Shown here piece by piece: positions 17,228 through 25,854 of a DNA stretch of 34,346 nucleotides. A model generated the notes under the pieces. That model had not been told where the DNA came from. It saw only the letters and a list, made by a program, of their open reading frames with translations, and did no database searches. The stretch covers positions 1 to 34,346 of the forward strand of contig JBDIVL010000044.1 of the NCBI GenBank assembly GCA_039794405.1, given 5' to 3'. This DNA comes from JBDIVL01 sp039794405. GTDB lineage: Bacteria > Planctomycetota > Brocadiia > Brocadiales > Brocadiaceae. The position numbers were made by a program, and so were the translations under genes. The first letter of the stretch is position 1, and each line of letters starts with the position of its first letter.

Positions 17228-17556
17228 TCATCCAGGATAATTTATATGAGTCACAGCTATAGCGGTAATTTTGACTATCTCTTCTGATTCGTTACAGGTA
17301 GGGATAACAACTCCACCGTAGGATATAAATCTGGATTATCGGGAAACGGAGCAGGTCTACGCTTCAGAGGCCAAATATTGAAATGTAAACCCAGAAAGTG
17401 AATTATTAAAACACAGATCTCGGCAAGGTAAGGCGCTATCGTACCGGTAAAGTTGAGTGGCACAGTGTAGATTAATGTATCAAAGATTCTCCAGAACAAA
17501 TACCGCATGGAGACAAATGCCTCCGTGATAATGAAAATGTACGTAATGGCGGACAT
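17228..17556 (-). pseudogene. Frameshifted N-terminus of a cellulose-synthase-like GT2
   Basis: From ATG 17556 the frame reads SMRYLFWRIFDTLIYTVPLN, AEICVLIIHFLGLHFNIWPL and KRRPAPFPDNPDLYPTVE. This is the RYLxWR, two-helix and WPLKRRP start of BcsA-like synthases. At about 17310 the frame shifts: the open frame runs into an unrelated stop, while the frame two bases on gives VVIPTCNESEEIVKITAIAV then THINYPG. That is exactly the expected start of the GT-A domain, so one base appears to have been lost after the codon for TV. Similarity ends at the TGA at 17228. The whole catalytic core (DxD, TED, QxxRW) is missing, so this is a dead remnant. Family assignment is good because both sides of the frameshift match in the right order. 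Confidence 0.7.
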
Positions 17557-17846
17557 TTAAATTACTCTATCCGGTTGAAAATCATGAGTATATGACAAGA
17601 CCTCAACCCACAATAAATTGCCGGGAGAGTTCTAAATACGCAGATGCTAAATAAAGTAATGAAATACCTGCCATACATGCAGCAATCAACATAAATATAT
17701 AAAGCAGTATTCCCCTGCGTATCCCTACATACAAGCGTATTCTTCAAATAAAATTTGATAAATAAAATTGGCCAATCATAATATCTTCTCAAATATATTT
17801 TGTCAAAACAAATTAGGTATCCGGCGACATTTTTTATAACACCTCT

Positions 17847-17938
17847 GTAGGGACTGACCGTGTGTTCACATTTGCCTTGCACGATTCAAAATGTTTCTGC
17901 TTGTTTCCCATTTGGGCAAACACATGGTTCGCTCCTAC
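17847..17938. repeat. Imperfect long inverted repeat (GTAGG...CCTAC)
   Basis: GTAGGGACTGACCGTGTGTT at 17847-17866 pairs imperfectly with AACACATGGTTCGCTCCTAC at 17919-17938, about 15 of 20 positions. The internal sequence is AT-rich. The GTAGG/CCTAC ends resemble the REP-like palindromes at 22382 and 34182. Confidence 0.5.
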
Positions 17939-17972
17939 AAAAGAATATTGAATTTCCTATACATCAGGCATA

Positions 17973-18000
17973 AGCACTGACAAACTTGTTTGTCAGCGCT
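17973..18000. repeat. Strong short hairpin
   Basis: CTGACAAAC (17977-17985) and GTTTGTCAG (17988-17996) are perfect 9-base arms around a 2-base loop. AGC/GCT extend the stem outside one mismatch. No T-run follows on either strand, so it is more likely a REP-type palindrome than a terminator. Confidence 0.55.
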
Positions 18001-18420
18001 ACCCTCATAACATTAAAATCCTAAACATATATTGAGCCTAAGCGACATTCGTTTTCATTCTTTGGATACTATTGCCGACCGCTGACCGCTTTTCTCAATG
18101 ATCAAAGACCTCTTGTGAAGTTTAACTTGAGCACCATGAAAAGATTCTTCGTCAGGCAAAGATACACAAACCGTACATCTCTACAGATGAAGCTTGAAAA
18201 TTCACTGAATTTATGTATATTCAATCTAAACACCAGTTAGAAAACCCACGGTTTGATTCCAGGCAACGAAGAAGTAAGGAGTCTCTTCGTGCAGAGTACC
18301 AATTTATTTTTTCCAATCCCGAAGGGATGTTATGATTATAGCAAAACAGAAAAAAGATTTTTAATCCCCACGAGTGAAATTTCTATACGTTGAAATATGG
18401 AAATGTGTTTAAACTAAGAA

Positions 18421-20649
18421 ATGAGATTATTTATGATGCATGAATCAAAATCAACAGATACATCTGTCAATACTATAGAAGGGGATGTGCAGGAAAGGTT
18501 TATCAAAACTGCAGAAAAGATTCAGGTTGGGGATGATTATTATATCCATGCCTCTGCCATTGCAGCAAACATTGCAAAATTGGTTTTGAAAAAAGGCGAA
18601 ACCTTTCTCGTGTGTGACCGAAGGACAGATTTTCCAGGACGTATCTCAGGAGAAATGGGTTTTTACTTTGAAGGAACCCGCTTTTTAGATGAATTTGAAG
18701 TACGAATATCCGGAGAATATCCTATTTTGCTTGAGTCGTTTACTGGTGATGATCTTATAGCAGATCTTACCAATGGAGATGTTTTCGAGAATGGAGAAAT
18801 GGTAATTCCCAGGGATTCTCTTATTTTGAACCGAAGGGTCTCCTTAGACAATGGTCTTCTCTCAACAGTACTTACTTTAAAAAATTTCCATACTCACCCT
18901 ATTCGTATATCATTGGAGATGTCTTTCGGATCTGATTTTGCCGATGTTTTTGAAGTTCGTGGAACAAAACGTTATGCCAGAGGTCAACCACTGCCACTCC
19001 AGTGGCAAGAGCAAAAACTCTTCTTGAGTTATCATGGACTAGATAATGTAAAAAGAACGACTTCTGTTTTTTTTGATCCAAAACCTGATCAGATCAAAGG
19101 AAAAGAAGTCAGGTACTGGGTTGAATTAAATCCCCGGGAAGAAAAAAAGATTTTCCTTACGGTAAAAGCAGAGGTGCAGGGGATGAAAAAATCCCCTGCA
19201 GGAAAAATATCTTACCGGGACTTCAATCGATGGACACGGTCAGGTTGCACAATTTTCTCCAATAATGAATTATTCAATAAATGGATTAACCGATCTTTAC
19301 GGGATATTTATCTGCTCAATACACAAACACCATTTGGGTTAATACCCTATGCAGGTATACCCTGGTATGTGGCCCCTTTTGGACGTGACAGTTGTATAAC
19401 CGCACTGGAATTCCTTCCTTTCAGACCTGAAATAGCGGAAGGAACTCTCAATTTCCTGGCCCATTATCAGGGAAAGGCATTTGATTCTTTCAAGGATGAA
19501 CAGCCCGGAAAAATTCTCCACGAATTCAGGAAGGGAGAAATGGCTAATCTGAAAGAAATCCCCTTTATCCCATACTACGGTACGATCGATGCTTCCCCTC
19601 TGTTTATCATTCTGCTTTATCAATATGCTACATGGACCGGAAGTATATCCAAAATGAAAAAGTGGTGGCCAAATGCCTTAAAAGCCCTTGCCTGGATGGA
19701 ACAATACGGGGATATGGACAAAGATGGGTATCTTGAATATCACAAAGAGTCCCCTAAAGGCCTGGCAAACCAGGGGTGGAAGGACTCCTGGGACTCCATA
19801 TTCCACAAAAACGGAAAATTAGCCGAATCACCTATAGCATTAGTAGAAGTCCAGGGTTACACCTACATGGCCAAAATAGGCATGTCAAAACTGGCGGAAC
19901 TTTTTTCAGAATTTGATTTGGCACAAAAACTCCAGCAAGAGGCAAATCAGTTAAAAGAAAAATTCAATACAGACTTTTGGATGGAAAATGAAAAATTTTT
20001 TGGTATTGCCCTGGACAAAAAAAAGGAACTTTGCCGGATCGTTTCTTCAAATCCAGGTCACTGCCTCTGGACCGGAATCGTTGATAAGGAAAAAGCTGAA
20101 TTAGTTGCTCAAAGGCTTTTTCAAGAAGATATGTTCAGCGGTTGGGGGATTAGAACAGTTGCCGAGAGAGAGTCCCGGTTTAACCCCATGAGTTATCACA
20201 ACGGTTCTGTTTGGCCGCATGATAACGCTTTAGTCCTTTCCGGCTTAAAACAATATAGGCTGAATGATTATGTGGAAAAATTGGTAACGGCTTTGACTGA
20301 CGCCTCTACATTCTTTCATGACCATAGGCTCCCGGAACTTTTTTGCGGTTTCAAACGTACCTATCAGCACGGACCTACACCTTATCCCACTTCATGCTCT
20401 CCTCAAGCCTGGTCCACAGGAGTCGTTTTCACAGTACTCAAGGCCTTCTTAGGTCTTGAAGGGGATGCCTTTAATAACCGTATCTCTTTTAATCAACCTC
20501 AACTGCCAGAATGGTTAGATTGGATTGAGGTAAATAACCTGGAAGTTAGCGGAAGATATGTTCAATTCTATGCAGTCCGAGGCCCATACACCACCACAAT
20601 CGAGATTTTAAATAAAAGTGAAGATCTTGAAATTGTTATGAGAAAGTAA
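18421..20649 (+). CDS. Amylo-alpha-1,6-glucosidase-type glycogen debranching enzyme
   Basis: 742 residues. The N-terminal half (about 50-270) is the beta-sandwich of the glycogen-debranching N-terminal family, with LVCDRRTDFPG and EMGFYFEGTRFLDEFEVRIS. The C-terminal half is an (alpha/alpha)6 barrel: GIPWYVAPFGRDSCITALEF (313-332), DKDGYLEYHKESPKGLANQG then WKDSWDSI (453-460), MSYHNGSVWPHDNAL (590-604) and PELFCGF. Acidic residues in FGRD, WDS and PHDN line the family's active site. It would release alpha-1,6 glucosyl branches from glycogen or a related alpha-glucan. No signal peptide is seen, so it should be cytoplasmic. It starts at ATG 18421 or one of the in-frame ATGs at 18433/18436. A GT4 gene follows in the same direction after 626 bases. 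Confidence 0.88.
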   Translation: MRLFMMHESKSTDTSVNTIEGDVQERFIKTAEKIQVGDDYYIHASAIAANIAKLVLKKGETFLVCDRRTDFPGRISGEMGFYFEGTRFLDEFEVRISGEYPILLESFTGDDLIADLTNGDVFENGEMVIPRDSLILNRRVSLDNGLLSTVLTLKNFHTHPIRISLEMSFGSDFADVFEVRGTKRYARGQPLPLQWQEQKLFLSYHGLDNVKRTTSVFFDPKPDQIKGKEVRYWVELNPREEKKIFLTVKAEVQGMKKSPAGKISYRDFNRWTRSGCTIFSNNELFNKWINRSLRDIYLLNTQTPFGLIPYAGIPWYVAPFGRDSCITALEFLPFRPEIAEGTLNFLAHYQGKAFDSFKDEQPGKILHEFRKGEMANLKEIPFIPYYGTIDASPLFIILLYQYATWTGSISKMKKWWPNALKALAWMEQYGDMDKDGYLEYHKESPKGLANQGWKDSWDSIFHKNGKLAESPIALVEVQGYTYMAKIGMSKLAELFSEFDLAQKLQQEANQLKEKFNTDFWMENEKFFGIALDKKKELCRIVSSNPGHCLWTGIVDKEKAELVAQRLFQEDMFSGWGIRTVAERESRFNPMSYHNGSVWPHDNALVLSGLKQYRLNDYVEKLVTALTDASTFFHDHRLPELFCGFKRTYQHGPTPYPTSCSPQAWSTGVVFTVLKAFLGLEGDAFNNRISFNQPQLPEWLDWIEVNNLEVSGRYVQFYAVRGPYTTTIEILNKSEDLEIVMRK

Positions 20650-21275
20650 ACTTTAAAAAAATTTATCAGCGGTTTGTCTTTACCAATGAGTCAAGTTTTT
20701 TCAATAGAAATAGATTAATTGTTGGATTTCTTGCCTCAACCCAACCTACTTTGCTGCCCTTCTTATTGCCTACCGAATAACACTCCATACTTTCTCCCTA
20801 CCAGACATCTTACCCCTGTTTCATTGGTCTGAAACCTCACCTCACCAGGATATTAACACAATTTGGTATAAGCTTTGCTCTCTAAATTCAGAGAATTTAT
20901 GGCCTTGTGATAAATATTAAATAAAAAACCTAGAAGCTTAATACGAATACCTGGACCATAAATGTATCTTCTCGTAGAACCAGAGATACAAAAACTTGCG
21001 TCTCTACTATGATATACCTCTCGATAACTTCTGATAATCGATGAAAGGTCTCCTGATCTTCGTGGATAAATATTTTGGTATATCCTCATAGATTGCGAGA
21101 AGTGTATTGAGTGTCTTGTACTATCAGTCAATAATTCTTTTTTGGAGATGATTACATATCCAAATGGAAATACACATAGGATAATATTACTTTCTTGTGA
21201 AGTATTTAAAAGAATTTAGAAGACAAGCACTTAGGCAAATTCATTAGCTTCAAGGTAAATATGAAGGAGGTTAGT
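20650..21275. other. Intergenic region between debranching enzyme and GT4
   Basis: This 626-base gap holds repeat copy B and otherwise AT-rich sequence. A 92-codon minus-strand frame at 20853-21131 has arginine- and serine-rich, family-free content and no Shine-Dalgarno, and I do not call it. No RNA gene was recognised. The last 100 bases should hold the GT4 promoter. Confidence 0.5.
20671..20849 (+). repeat. Modular intergenic repeat, copy B (left part truncated)
   Basis: The left module survives in part: TCTTTACCAATGAGTCAAGT (20678-20697) and its flanks match copy E at 26 of 29 positions. The right module is GGTCTGAAACCTCACCTCAC (20826-20845). The core between them is diverged with no clear strong hairpin. 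It starts 22 bases after the debranching enzyme stop and runs in the same direction. Confidence 0.6.
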
Positions 21276-22364
21276 ATGAGGATTGCCCAAGTTGCCCCGT
21301 TAGTGGAAAGGGTTCCGCCAGAGATGTATGGTGGAACGGAGAGGGTTGTCTATTGCCTTACCGAGGAATTGGTTAAAAGAGGGCACGAAGTAACGTTATT
21401 TGCCAGTGGAGATTCTATCACAACAGCAAAGCTTATCCCGGTCCATGAAAAAGCACTAAGATTCGATTCATGCGTAGATAATTATTATCCCTATCATATG
21501 CTCGAAATGGGAATGGTTTATGATCGTGCTAATGAATTTGATATAATTCATTCCCACATGGACTATATGGCATTTCCTTTCACTCGATTAGTTACTACTC
21601 CTACAGTACATACACTTCACGGAAGGCTTGATATTCCTGATATTAGGAAAACGTTTGAGTATTATCGGGATTCAAATTTTATTTCTATCAGTAATGCTCA
21701 GAGAAGATTTATGCCATATCTGAACTGGATTGATACCGTTTATCATGGATATCCCCTTGAAAAGTTTCCCTTTAATCCGGAACCCGAAGATTATTTGGTT
21801 TTCGTAGGAAGGATTTCTCCTGAAAAAGGGCCTGTAGAGGCAATACAAATTGCCAAGAAGGTTCACATGAAATTAATTATTGTTGCAAAAGTTGACCCGG
21901 TTGACCAGGTATATTTTGATGAAGTAGTTAAACCACTTATCCAACCTGGTCTTATTGAATACGCTGGTGAAAAAGGTGAGGAAGAACGCAATGAAATTGT
22001 AAAAAAGGCGAAGGCATTTATTTTTCCCCTTGACTGGCCTGAACCTTTCGGTTTGGTCATTATTGAATCACTGGCATGTGGAACCCCTATAATCACCAGA
22101 AACCGGGGTTCAATTCCGGAACTTATGATTCATGGAAAAACCGGTTTTATCTGCGAAACATGGGAAGAAATGGCGGACGCTGTTCAGGATATTACCTGTA
22201 TCGACAGGATGGCATGCCGGCGTCATGCAGAAGAGAATTTCTCTATTTCTAAAATGGTAAATAAATATGAGAAAATATATGAACAGACCATATATAATAA
22301 CCGTCCCAAGGTTTTACCCCTCAGACTGGAACACGGATTTGCAAAATCCCAAGTAGTTCCTTAA
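21276..22364 (+). CDS. Glycosyltransferase family 4
   Basis: 362 residues from ATG 21276, chosen because AAGGAGG lies 6 bases before it; ATG 21261 would place that Shine-Dalgarno inside the gene. The GT-B fold is clear: MRIAQVAPLVERVPP, MYGGTERVVYCLTEELVKRG (the GGxER nucleotide loop), FDIIHSHMDYM, TVHTLHGRLDIPD and SISNAQRR. The C-terminal domain follows with VFVGRISPEKGP, a diverged KLIIVAKVDPVD, and the E-x7-E motif in PEPFGLVIIESLACGTPII. Related GT4 proteins often sit beside debranching-enzyme genes. The pairing suggests a role in alpha-glucan or trehalose-like carbohydrate metabolism rather than EPS, but the donor sugar is unknown. Confidence 0.87.
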   Translation: MRIAQVAPLVERVPPEMYGGTERVVYCLTEELVKRGHEVTLFASGDSITTAKLIPVHEKALRFDSCVDNYYPYHMLEMGMVYDRANEFDIIHSHMDYMAFPFTRLVTTPTVHTLHGRLDIPDIRKTFEYYRDSNFISISNAQRRFMPYLNWIDTVYHGYPLEKFPFNPEPEDYLVFVGRISPEKGPVEAIQIAKKVHMKLIIVAKVDPVDQVYFDEVVKPLIQPGLIEYAGEKGEEERNEIVKKAKAFIFPLDWPEPFGLVIIESLACGTPIITRNRGSIPELMIHGKTGFICETWEEMADAVQDITCIDRMACRRHAEENFSISKMVNKYEKIYEQTIYNNRPKVLPLRLEHGFAKSQVVP

Positions 22365-22381
22365 AGACTTTATAAACAGAC

Positions 22382-22408
22382 GTAGGGGCGTATTGCATAC
22401 GCCCCTAC
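22382..22408. repeat. REP-like perfect palindrome, copy 1
   Basis: GTAGGGGCGTAT (22382-22393) and ATACGCCCCTAC (22397-22408) are perfect 12-base arms around a TGC loop, 18 bases after the GT4 stop. A second copy with two changes lies at 34182-34208. Without a T-run it is better called a REP-like element than a terminator. Confidence 0.7.
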
Positions 22409-22646
22409 ATGCAAGTTTAAATTTCCTATACGTTTCAACTAGGCCTTCGGCATCTTTTTTTCCATTAACCAGGTAGAGCGGGCATTGTATACCTTACATG
22501 GCTTTGAGAAAATAAAAACACAAATATTTAAGTCCAGATACTTATCATGTATCTTGAATCCTGAATTTTACATCTTGTTTTTACCGGCATAAGGCTTCAC
22601 ATCGCTGGACTTTACTTAATCTCTATCCCATTTCGCCGTCAATAAA

Positions 22647-22693
22647 GTGACATGTCACACTTCTGTGACGACACAATTCTGTAATATGTCACA
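22647..22693. promoter_or_regulatory. 41-bp palindromic element, copy 1 (GTCACA-N4-TGTGAC)
   Basis: GTCACACTTCTGTGAC (22654-22669) has perfect 6-base arms. It is preceded by an overlapping perfect palindrome GTGACATGTCAC (22647-22658). A second TGTCACA half-site lies exactly 34 bases downstream of the first (22653 and 22687). Copy 2 at 29644-29684 keeps this spacing and matches at 30 of 41 positions. It lies about 120 bases upstream of the FAD/Rieske start, a suitable place for an activator site. A dispersed repeat is the alternative. Confidence 0.45.
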
Positions 22694-22814
22694 TTTTTCA
22701 TACCATTTTAATGCTTATTCTTTTTATCTTTGACAATTCACTGGAATACTCTGGCGGGCGGGCTCTGCAATCAAATAAGAAAAAGTATACGGGAATACCG
22801 TAGGAGGCTTAATT

Positions 22815-24368
22815 ATGAAAATATCTGTTATGGAAGCAGAAGCAACGAAAACCTCAGGGGCAACAAAATCCTTTTGGATCGCAAATACATCTCCACTCAC
22901 ATTTTCCCCATTGCAAAAAAATATTACCGTTGATGTCGCTATCATAGGTGGAGGGATTGCAGGAATGTCAGTCGCTTATTCCTTGTCCCAACATGGAAAG
23001 AAAGTTGCTGTAATCGAGGATGGGGCAATAGGCAGTGGAGAATCAGGGCGAACTACCGCACATCTTACTTATGCCCTTGACACACGATACTACGCACTTG
23101 AAAATCTCCACGGGAAAGATGGAGCGAGGCTTATTTTAGAAAGCCATACTGCTGCTATAGACCACATTGAATCCATAGTAAAAAAAGAAAACATCGCGTG
23201 TGATTTTATGAGGGTAGATGGCTATTTATTCCGTTCTGGAGAAGATTCAGAAGAAGAACCCCTCAATAAAGAACTTGATATGTTAAATCGTATTAATAGA
23301 AAGGACGTTAGATTTTTAAAGACATCACCAGCACCATTTGATACTGGTATATGTCTCTACTTTCCTCATCAAGGGCAATTCAATCCTATAAAGTATCTTG
23401 CCGGACTTGCCCGGGCAATTATCCAAAAAGATGGAAAGATATTTACAGAAACTCATGTTACAGACTTTAGTGCTTCAGGAGTAACAACAAGCACTAACTA
23501 TACAATAAGTGCAAATTATATTGTAGTAACTACGTATTCACCAGTCAACGACCGTACACGGATACATACGAAGCAGGCACCCTACCGGACATATGTAATT
23601 GGTGCAAGGATACCAAAAAATTCTGTGAACAGAGCGCTCTACTGGGATACCGGTAAAAGTAGTGGAGGGCTTGGTAATCCTTACCATTATATACGGACAC
23701 AACCTCTTGATAATACGTACGATCTCTTAATTGTTGGAGGAGAAGATCATAAAGCAGGGCAAGCAGATGACGAAAGTTTTGAAAGGGTTGAACAATGGAC
23801 AAGAGGTCGTTTTCCCATGATAAAGGATATTCCTTATCGGTGGTCCGGACAGATTATTGAACCTCTCGATGGTATCGGTTATATCGGCCGCAACCCTTTT
23901 GATAAAAATGTCTACATTGCAACGGGTTTTTCTGGTAATGGTATGACGCACGGCACCATTTCCGGCATACTTATAAGCGACCTCATTCTTGAGAAAGAGA
24001 ATCCGTGGGTGGACATATACGACCCTGCCCGCAAGCCATTATTTGCCGCAAAAGAATATCTTGAGGAAAACATTAACGTTATGAAACAATACATTGATTG
24101 GGTAAAGAAGGGCGATATATCCTCCGTTAATGAACTTGTTCCGGAGCAAGGGGCTATAATGCGGAAAAATCTGTCCAAAATAGCAGTCTATCGAGATGCA
24201 ACCGGAAACGTACACGAGTTTTCTGCAGTATGTCCACATTTGGGTTGCATTATACAATGGAATCCTCATGAAAAAACCTTCGATTGTCCATGTCATGGTT
24301 CACGCTTTACGGCATATGGAAAAGTTATTACCGGTCCGTCGAACCGGGATCTTTCTCGAGAAAGTTAA
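22815..24368 (+). CDS. FAD-dependent oxidoreductase (DAO family) fused to a Rieske domain
   Basis: 517 residues with Shine-Dalgarno TAGGAGGC. The FAD fold starts VDVAIIGGGIAGMSVAYSLS (dinucleotide loop at 45-50), with VAVIEDGAIGSGESGRTTAH and the C-terminal FAD motif NVYIATGFSGNGMTHGTISG. The last 60 residues are a Rieske domain: C473-P-H475 and C491-P-C-H494 bind the 2Fe-2S cluster, and C478/C493 would form the usual disulfide. Members of this DAO-Rieske family, such as Bacillus YhfW, are known by sequence but have no firm substrate. No signal peptide is visible, although the first 38 residues precede the FAD fold and are unusual. The protein ends shortly after the GP-N-DL motif that normally closes the Rieske fold. 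The next gene starts one base after its stop. Confidence 0.9.
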   Translation: MKISVMEAEATKTSGATKSFWIANTSPLTFSPLQKNITVDVAIIGGGIAGMSVAYSLSQHGKKVAVIEDGAIGSGESGRTTAHLTYALDTRYYALENLHGKDGARLILESHTAAIDHIESIVKKENIACDFMRVDGYLFRSGEDSEEEPLNKELDMLNRINRKDVRFLKTSPAPFDTGICLYFPHQGQFNPIKYLAGLARAIIQKDGKIFTETHVTDFSASGVTTSTNYTISANYIVVTTYSPVNDRTRIHTKQAPYRTYVIGARIPKNSVNRALYWDTGKSSGGLGNPYHYIRTQPLDNTYDLLIVGGEDHKAGQADDESFERVEQWTRGRFPMIKDIPYRWSGQIIEPLDGIGYIGRNPFDKNVYIATGFSGNGMTHGTISGILISDLILEKENPWVDIYDPARKPLFAAKEYLEENINVMKQYIDWVKKGDISSVNELVPEQGAIMRKNLSKIAVYRDATGNVHEFSAVCPHLGCIIQWNPHEKTFDCPCHGSRFTAYGKVITGPSNRDLSRES

Positions 24369-24369
24369 A

Positions 24370-24966
24370 ATGGTAAAAAAAGTTTTTTTCTTACTGATGT
24401 TTTTTCTCTGTTTGGTATTCTCAAAAAATACCTATGCCGTATATTATTACCTGGATAAAGAACAAATCAAAGAGGCTGCCGAGTATGGTGAAAAAAATAA
24501 AGACGTTGATTATACAACGTTCTTGAATGAATGGGTAAGGTGTGCAAACGACGGTTACGAGCGGGCAGCATTGAACACAAAATTCAGTATATTGGCCTTC
24601 GAGGCAAAACAAGCAGCCCTGGCATCCAGAAAACTAACGGAAACAGATATTATTCACTCCCTTATGGAGGTAGAAGATGTTTTATCATTTGAGGTTATTC
24701 TGTATGGTAACTCTGCTGATTTTGCCAAGGATTACCATGCCGTATTGCTATACGAAAATAAACCAATTCAGGCAATCAATAAACAAAATGATATTCATGC
24801 TAAACCAACTACCATTGGAATGCGAATGCCCGCAATCTACCGTGCAACTTGTAAATATGATTTCCCAAATTGTTATATAGAACCTAATGCAGAGGTTACA
24901 CTCCTCATTATCAGCCCATTGAATAAAGAACGAAGGTTCGTTTTTCATTTAAAGGAAATGCGTTAA
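24370..24966 (+). CDS. Small exported protein of unknown function
   Basis: 198 residues from ATG 24370, one base after the FAD/Rieske stop. That spacing and the signal peptide decide the start, although the frame is open far upstream inside the previous gene. The signal VFFLLMFFLCLVFSKNTYA would be cleaved after residue 23. The mature part starts VYYYLDKEQIKEAAEYGEKN, is mixed helix/strand and contains single cysteines in WVRCAND and a pair in ATCKYDFPNCYIEP. I do not recognise the family. Tight linkage to the FAD/Rieske gene suggests a common function, but that gene product looks cytoplasmic while this one is exported, so direct contact is doubtful. Confidence 0.75.
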   Translation: MVKKVFFLLMFFLCLVFSKNTYAVYYYLDKEQIKEAAEYGEKNKDVDYTTFLNEWVRCANDGYERAALNTKFSILAFEAKQAALASRKLTETDIIHSLMEVEDVLSFEVILYGNSADFAKDYHAVLLYENKPIQAINKQNDIHAKPTTIGMRMPAIYRATCKYDFPNCYIEPNAEVTLLIISPLNKERRFVFHLKEMR

Positions 24967-25386
24967 ATACTTTCTGTGCAATGTATCTTCACACATAAGT
25001 TACGTTTAGAAGAAATCAGTAAGGTATAAGATAAGTAATTCGCTATCAGCGGTCAGCCTTCAGTTACTATCCAGTTGCACATAGCTGACTGCTGATAGTC
25101 TATGATTTTTTTATCAGTCTATGGTTGGTTCAATCTTGAAGAGTGAACCATATTTTTGGTATGGGGCCGTACGCTTTTGATTGACGTCAGGCTTGGGGAA
25201 GACACGCTGAAACGTTCCGGTTCAACCGTGGATGATTGAACCAACTCCCGAAAATATCTTTGCTAAAATATTAAATTGTCTTTGAAATATACCATCCACC
25301 CATATACCTCTCTACAAAAATCTGTGTAATCCGCGAAATCTGTGGTTTCAATCTCTTTTGTCGGTCTGAGGCTTCGCCTCGCTAGG
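24963..25386 (+). repeat. Modular intergenic repeat, copy C, with inserted element
   Basis: The left module (24963-25008) begins inside the TAA stop codon of the exported-protein gene. The type 1 core hairpin is CTATCAGCGGTCAGC (25043-25057) opposite GCTGACTGCTGATAG (25084-25098), with 14 of 15 pairs and the exception a possible G-U. The right module (25362-25386) reads CGGTCTGAGGCTTCGCCTCG plus CTAGG and contains the small hairpin GAGGC-TTC-GCCTC. It ends 15 bases from the archease stop. Core and right module are pushed apart by extra sequence, including the 122-bp element at 25124-25245. It fills the whole 434-base gap. Confidence 0.75.
25124..25245. repeat. 122-bp segment with perfect 12-bp inverted ends
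   Basis: GTTGGTTCAATC (25124-25135) and GATTGAACCAAC (25234-25245) are exact inverted repeats. The inside is visibly more GC-rich than its surroundings and holds no ORF. It interrupts repeat copy C. Size and ends suggest a MITE-like insertion, but I found no target duplication, so a structured RNA or another palindromic element remains possible. Confidence 0.5.
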
Positions 25387-25400
25387 CTTTTAAAACAAAA

Positions 25401-25832
25401 TTATATGTCCAGAATCACCATTGTTTCCCATCCTTGTCCGGTCCTTTCAAGATGAAAACGATGGAGGGTGACGGCTTTAACATCAACCTTGAGATGATGA
25501 CGACCCGGATCAATTTTCTCACCTGTTACCGTTGCCTCAAGCACATAGTTATGATTTTCCCCTTTAATTTGGATCTGATGTACCCGCAACATGAGCTGCT
25601 CAGAATCTTTATAGTAAATAAACTCCTGCAGAAAATTAAAGAGAAGCATGTCCAACGTATCGTTTTCTAGTTTAATTTCACGACTCTGCCTGGGCTGAAT
25701 TGTATCAAGATCTTCAATCATTACATTCATTGTGGCAGCAGCAGCGGCAGCAAAGGTTTCTTCTAAATCAGTACCCCAGGCACGAAAGGCAGTATCGGCA
25801 ATAGCAATCTCTTCAAGATATTCGTAAGGCAT
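25401..25832 (-). CDS. Archease (RtcB cofactor)
   Basis: 143 residues, normal for archease. The start YEYLEEIAIADTAFRAWG keeps the metal-ligand Asp (D13) but has IAIAD where most members read HTAD. TDLEETFAAAAAATMNVMIE is the first helix. The C-terminus HHLKVDVKAVTLHRFHLERT and MVILDI carry the conserved KAxTxH and final Asp. Archease is known to speed guanylylation of RtcB and to allow multiple turnover of RNA ligation. The rtcB gene lies directly upstream on the same strand, separated by 268 bases holding repeat copy D, so the pair probably forms one functional unit. Confidence 0.9.
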   Translation of the reverse strand: MPYEYLEEIAIADTAFRAWGTDLEETFAAAAAATMNVMIEDLDTIQPRQSREIKLENDTLDMLLFNFLQEFIYYKDSEQLMLRVHQIQIKGENHNYVLEATVTGEKIDPGRHHLKVDVKAVTLHRFHLERTGQGWETMVILDI

Positions 25833-25854
25833 AAAAATAGTTTAAAATTTTATA

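Larger units (their letters stand above)
17094..18420. other. Gene-poor region between EPS operon and debranching-enzyme gene
   Basis: About 1.3 kb with no convincing intact gene. It holds the frameshifted cellulose-synthase-like remnant (17228-17556), an imperfect inverted repeat (17847-17938), a strong hairpin (17973-18000) and a short TCCC-GAA-GGGA hairpin near 18315-18330. It must also contain the divergent promoters for the kinase operon and the debranching enzyme. I could not pick promoters with confidence. Confidence 0.6.
22365..22814. other. Intergenic region upstream of the FAD/Rieske gene
   Basis: These 450 bases hold the REP-like palindrome at 22382-22408 and the GTCACA-type element at 22653-22693. 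A strong Shine-Dalgarno (TAGGAGGC, from 22801) precedes the ATG at 22815. I checked CTGGCGGGCGGGCTCTGCAA near 22750 as a sigma-54 promoter, but the GG-GC spacing is two bases too long. No RNA gene seen. Confidence 0.5.

Noticed and set aside
17103..17231. 42-codon minus-strand frame just before the BY-kinase gene, with readable FLERVFKLFVEINYG end
   Set aside because: No Shine-Dalgarno and no family match that I recognise. It begins at the end of the synthase remnant, so it is probably chance or debris.
17562..17882. 106-codon minus-strand frame
   Set aside because: Cys- and Tyr-rich composition without motifs, no ribosome-binding site, and it overlaps the inverted repeat at 17847.
20853..21131. 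92-codon minus-strand frame
   Set aside because: Composition unlike a protein family, no start signal, lies in repeat-bearing intergenic DNA.
22382..22408. REP-like palindrome considered as a rho-independent terminator of the GT4 gene
   Set aside because: No T-run follows, and the same palindrome occurs upstream of nadD where a terminator is not needed.
22748..22768. Possible sigma-54 promoter before the FAD/Rieske gene
   Set aside because: GG-to-GC spacing is two bases too long for a -24/-12 promoter.
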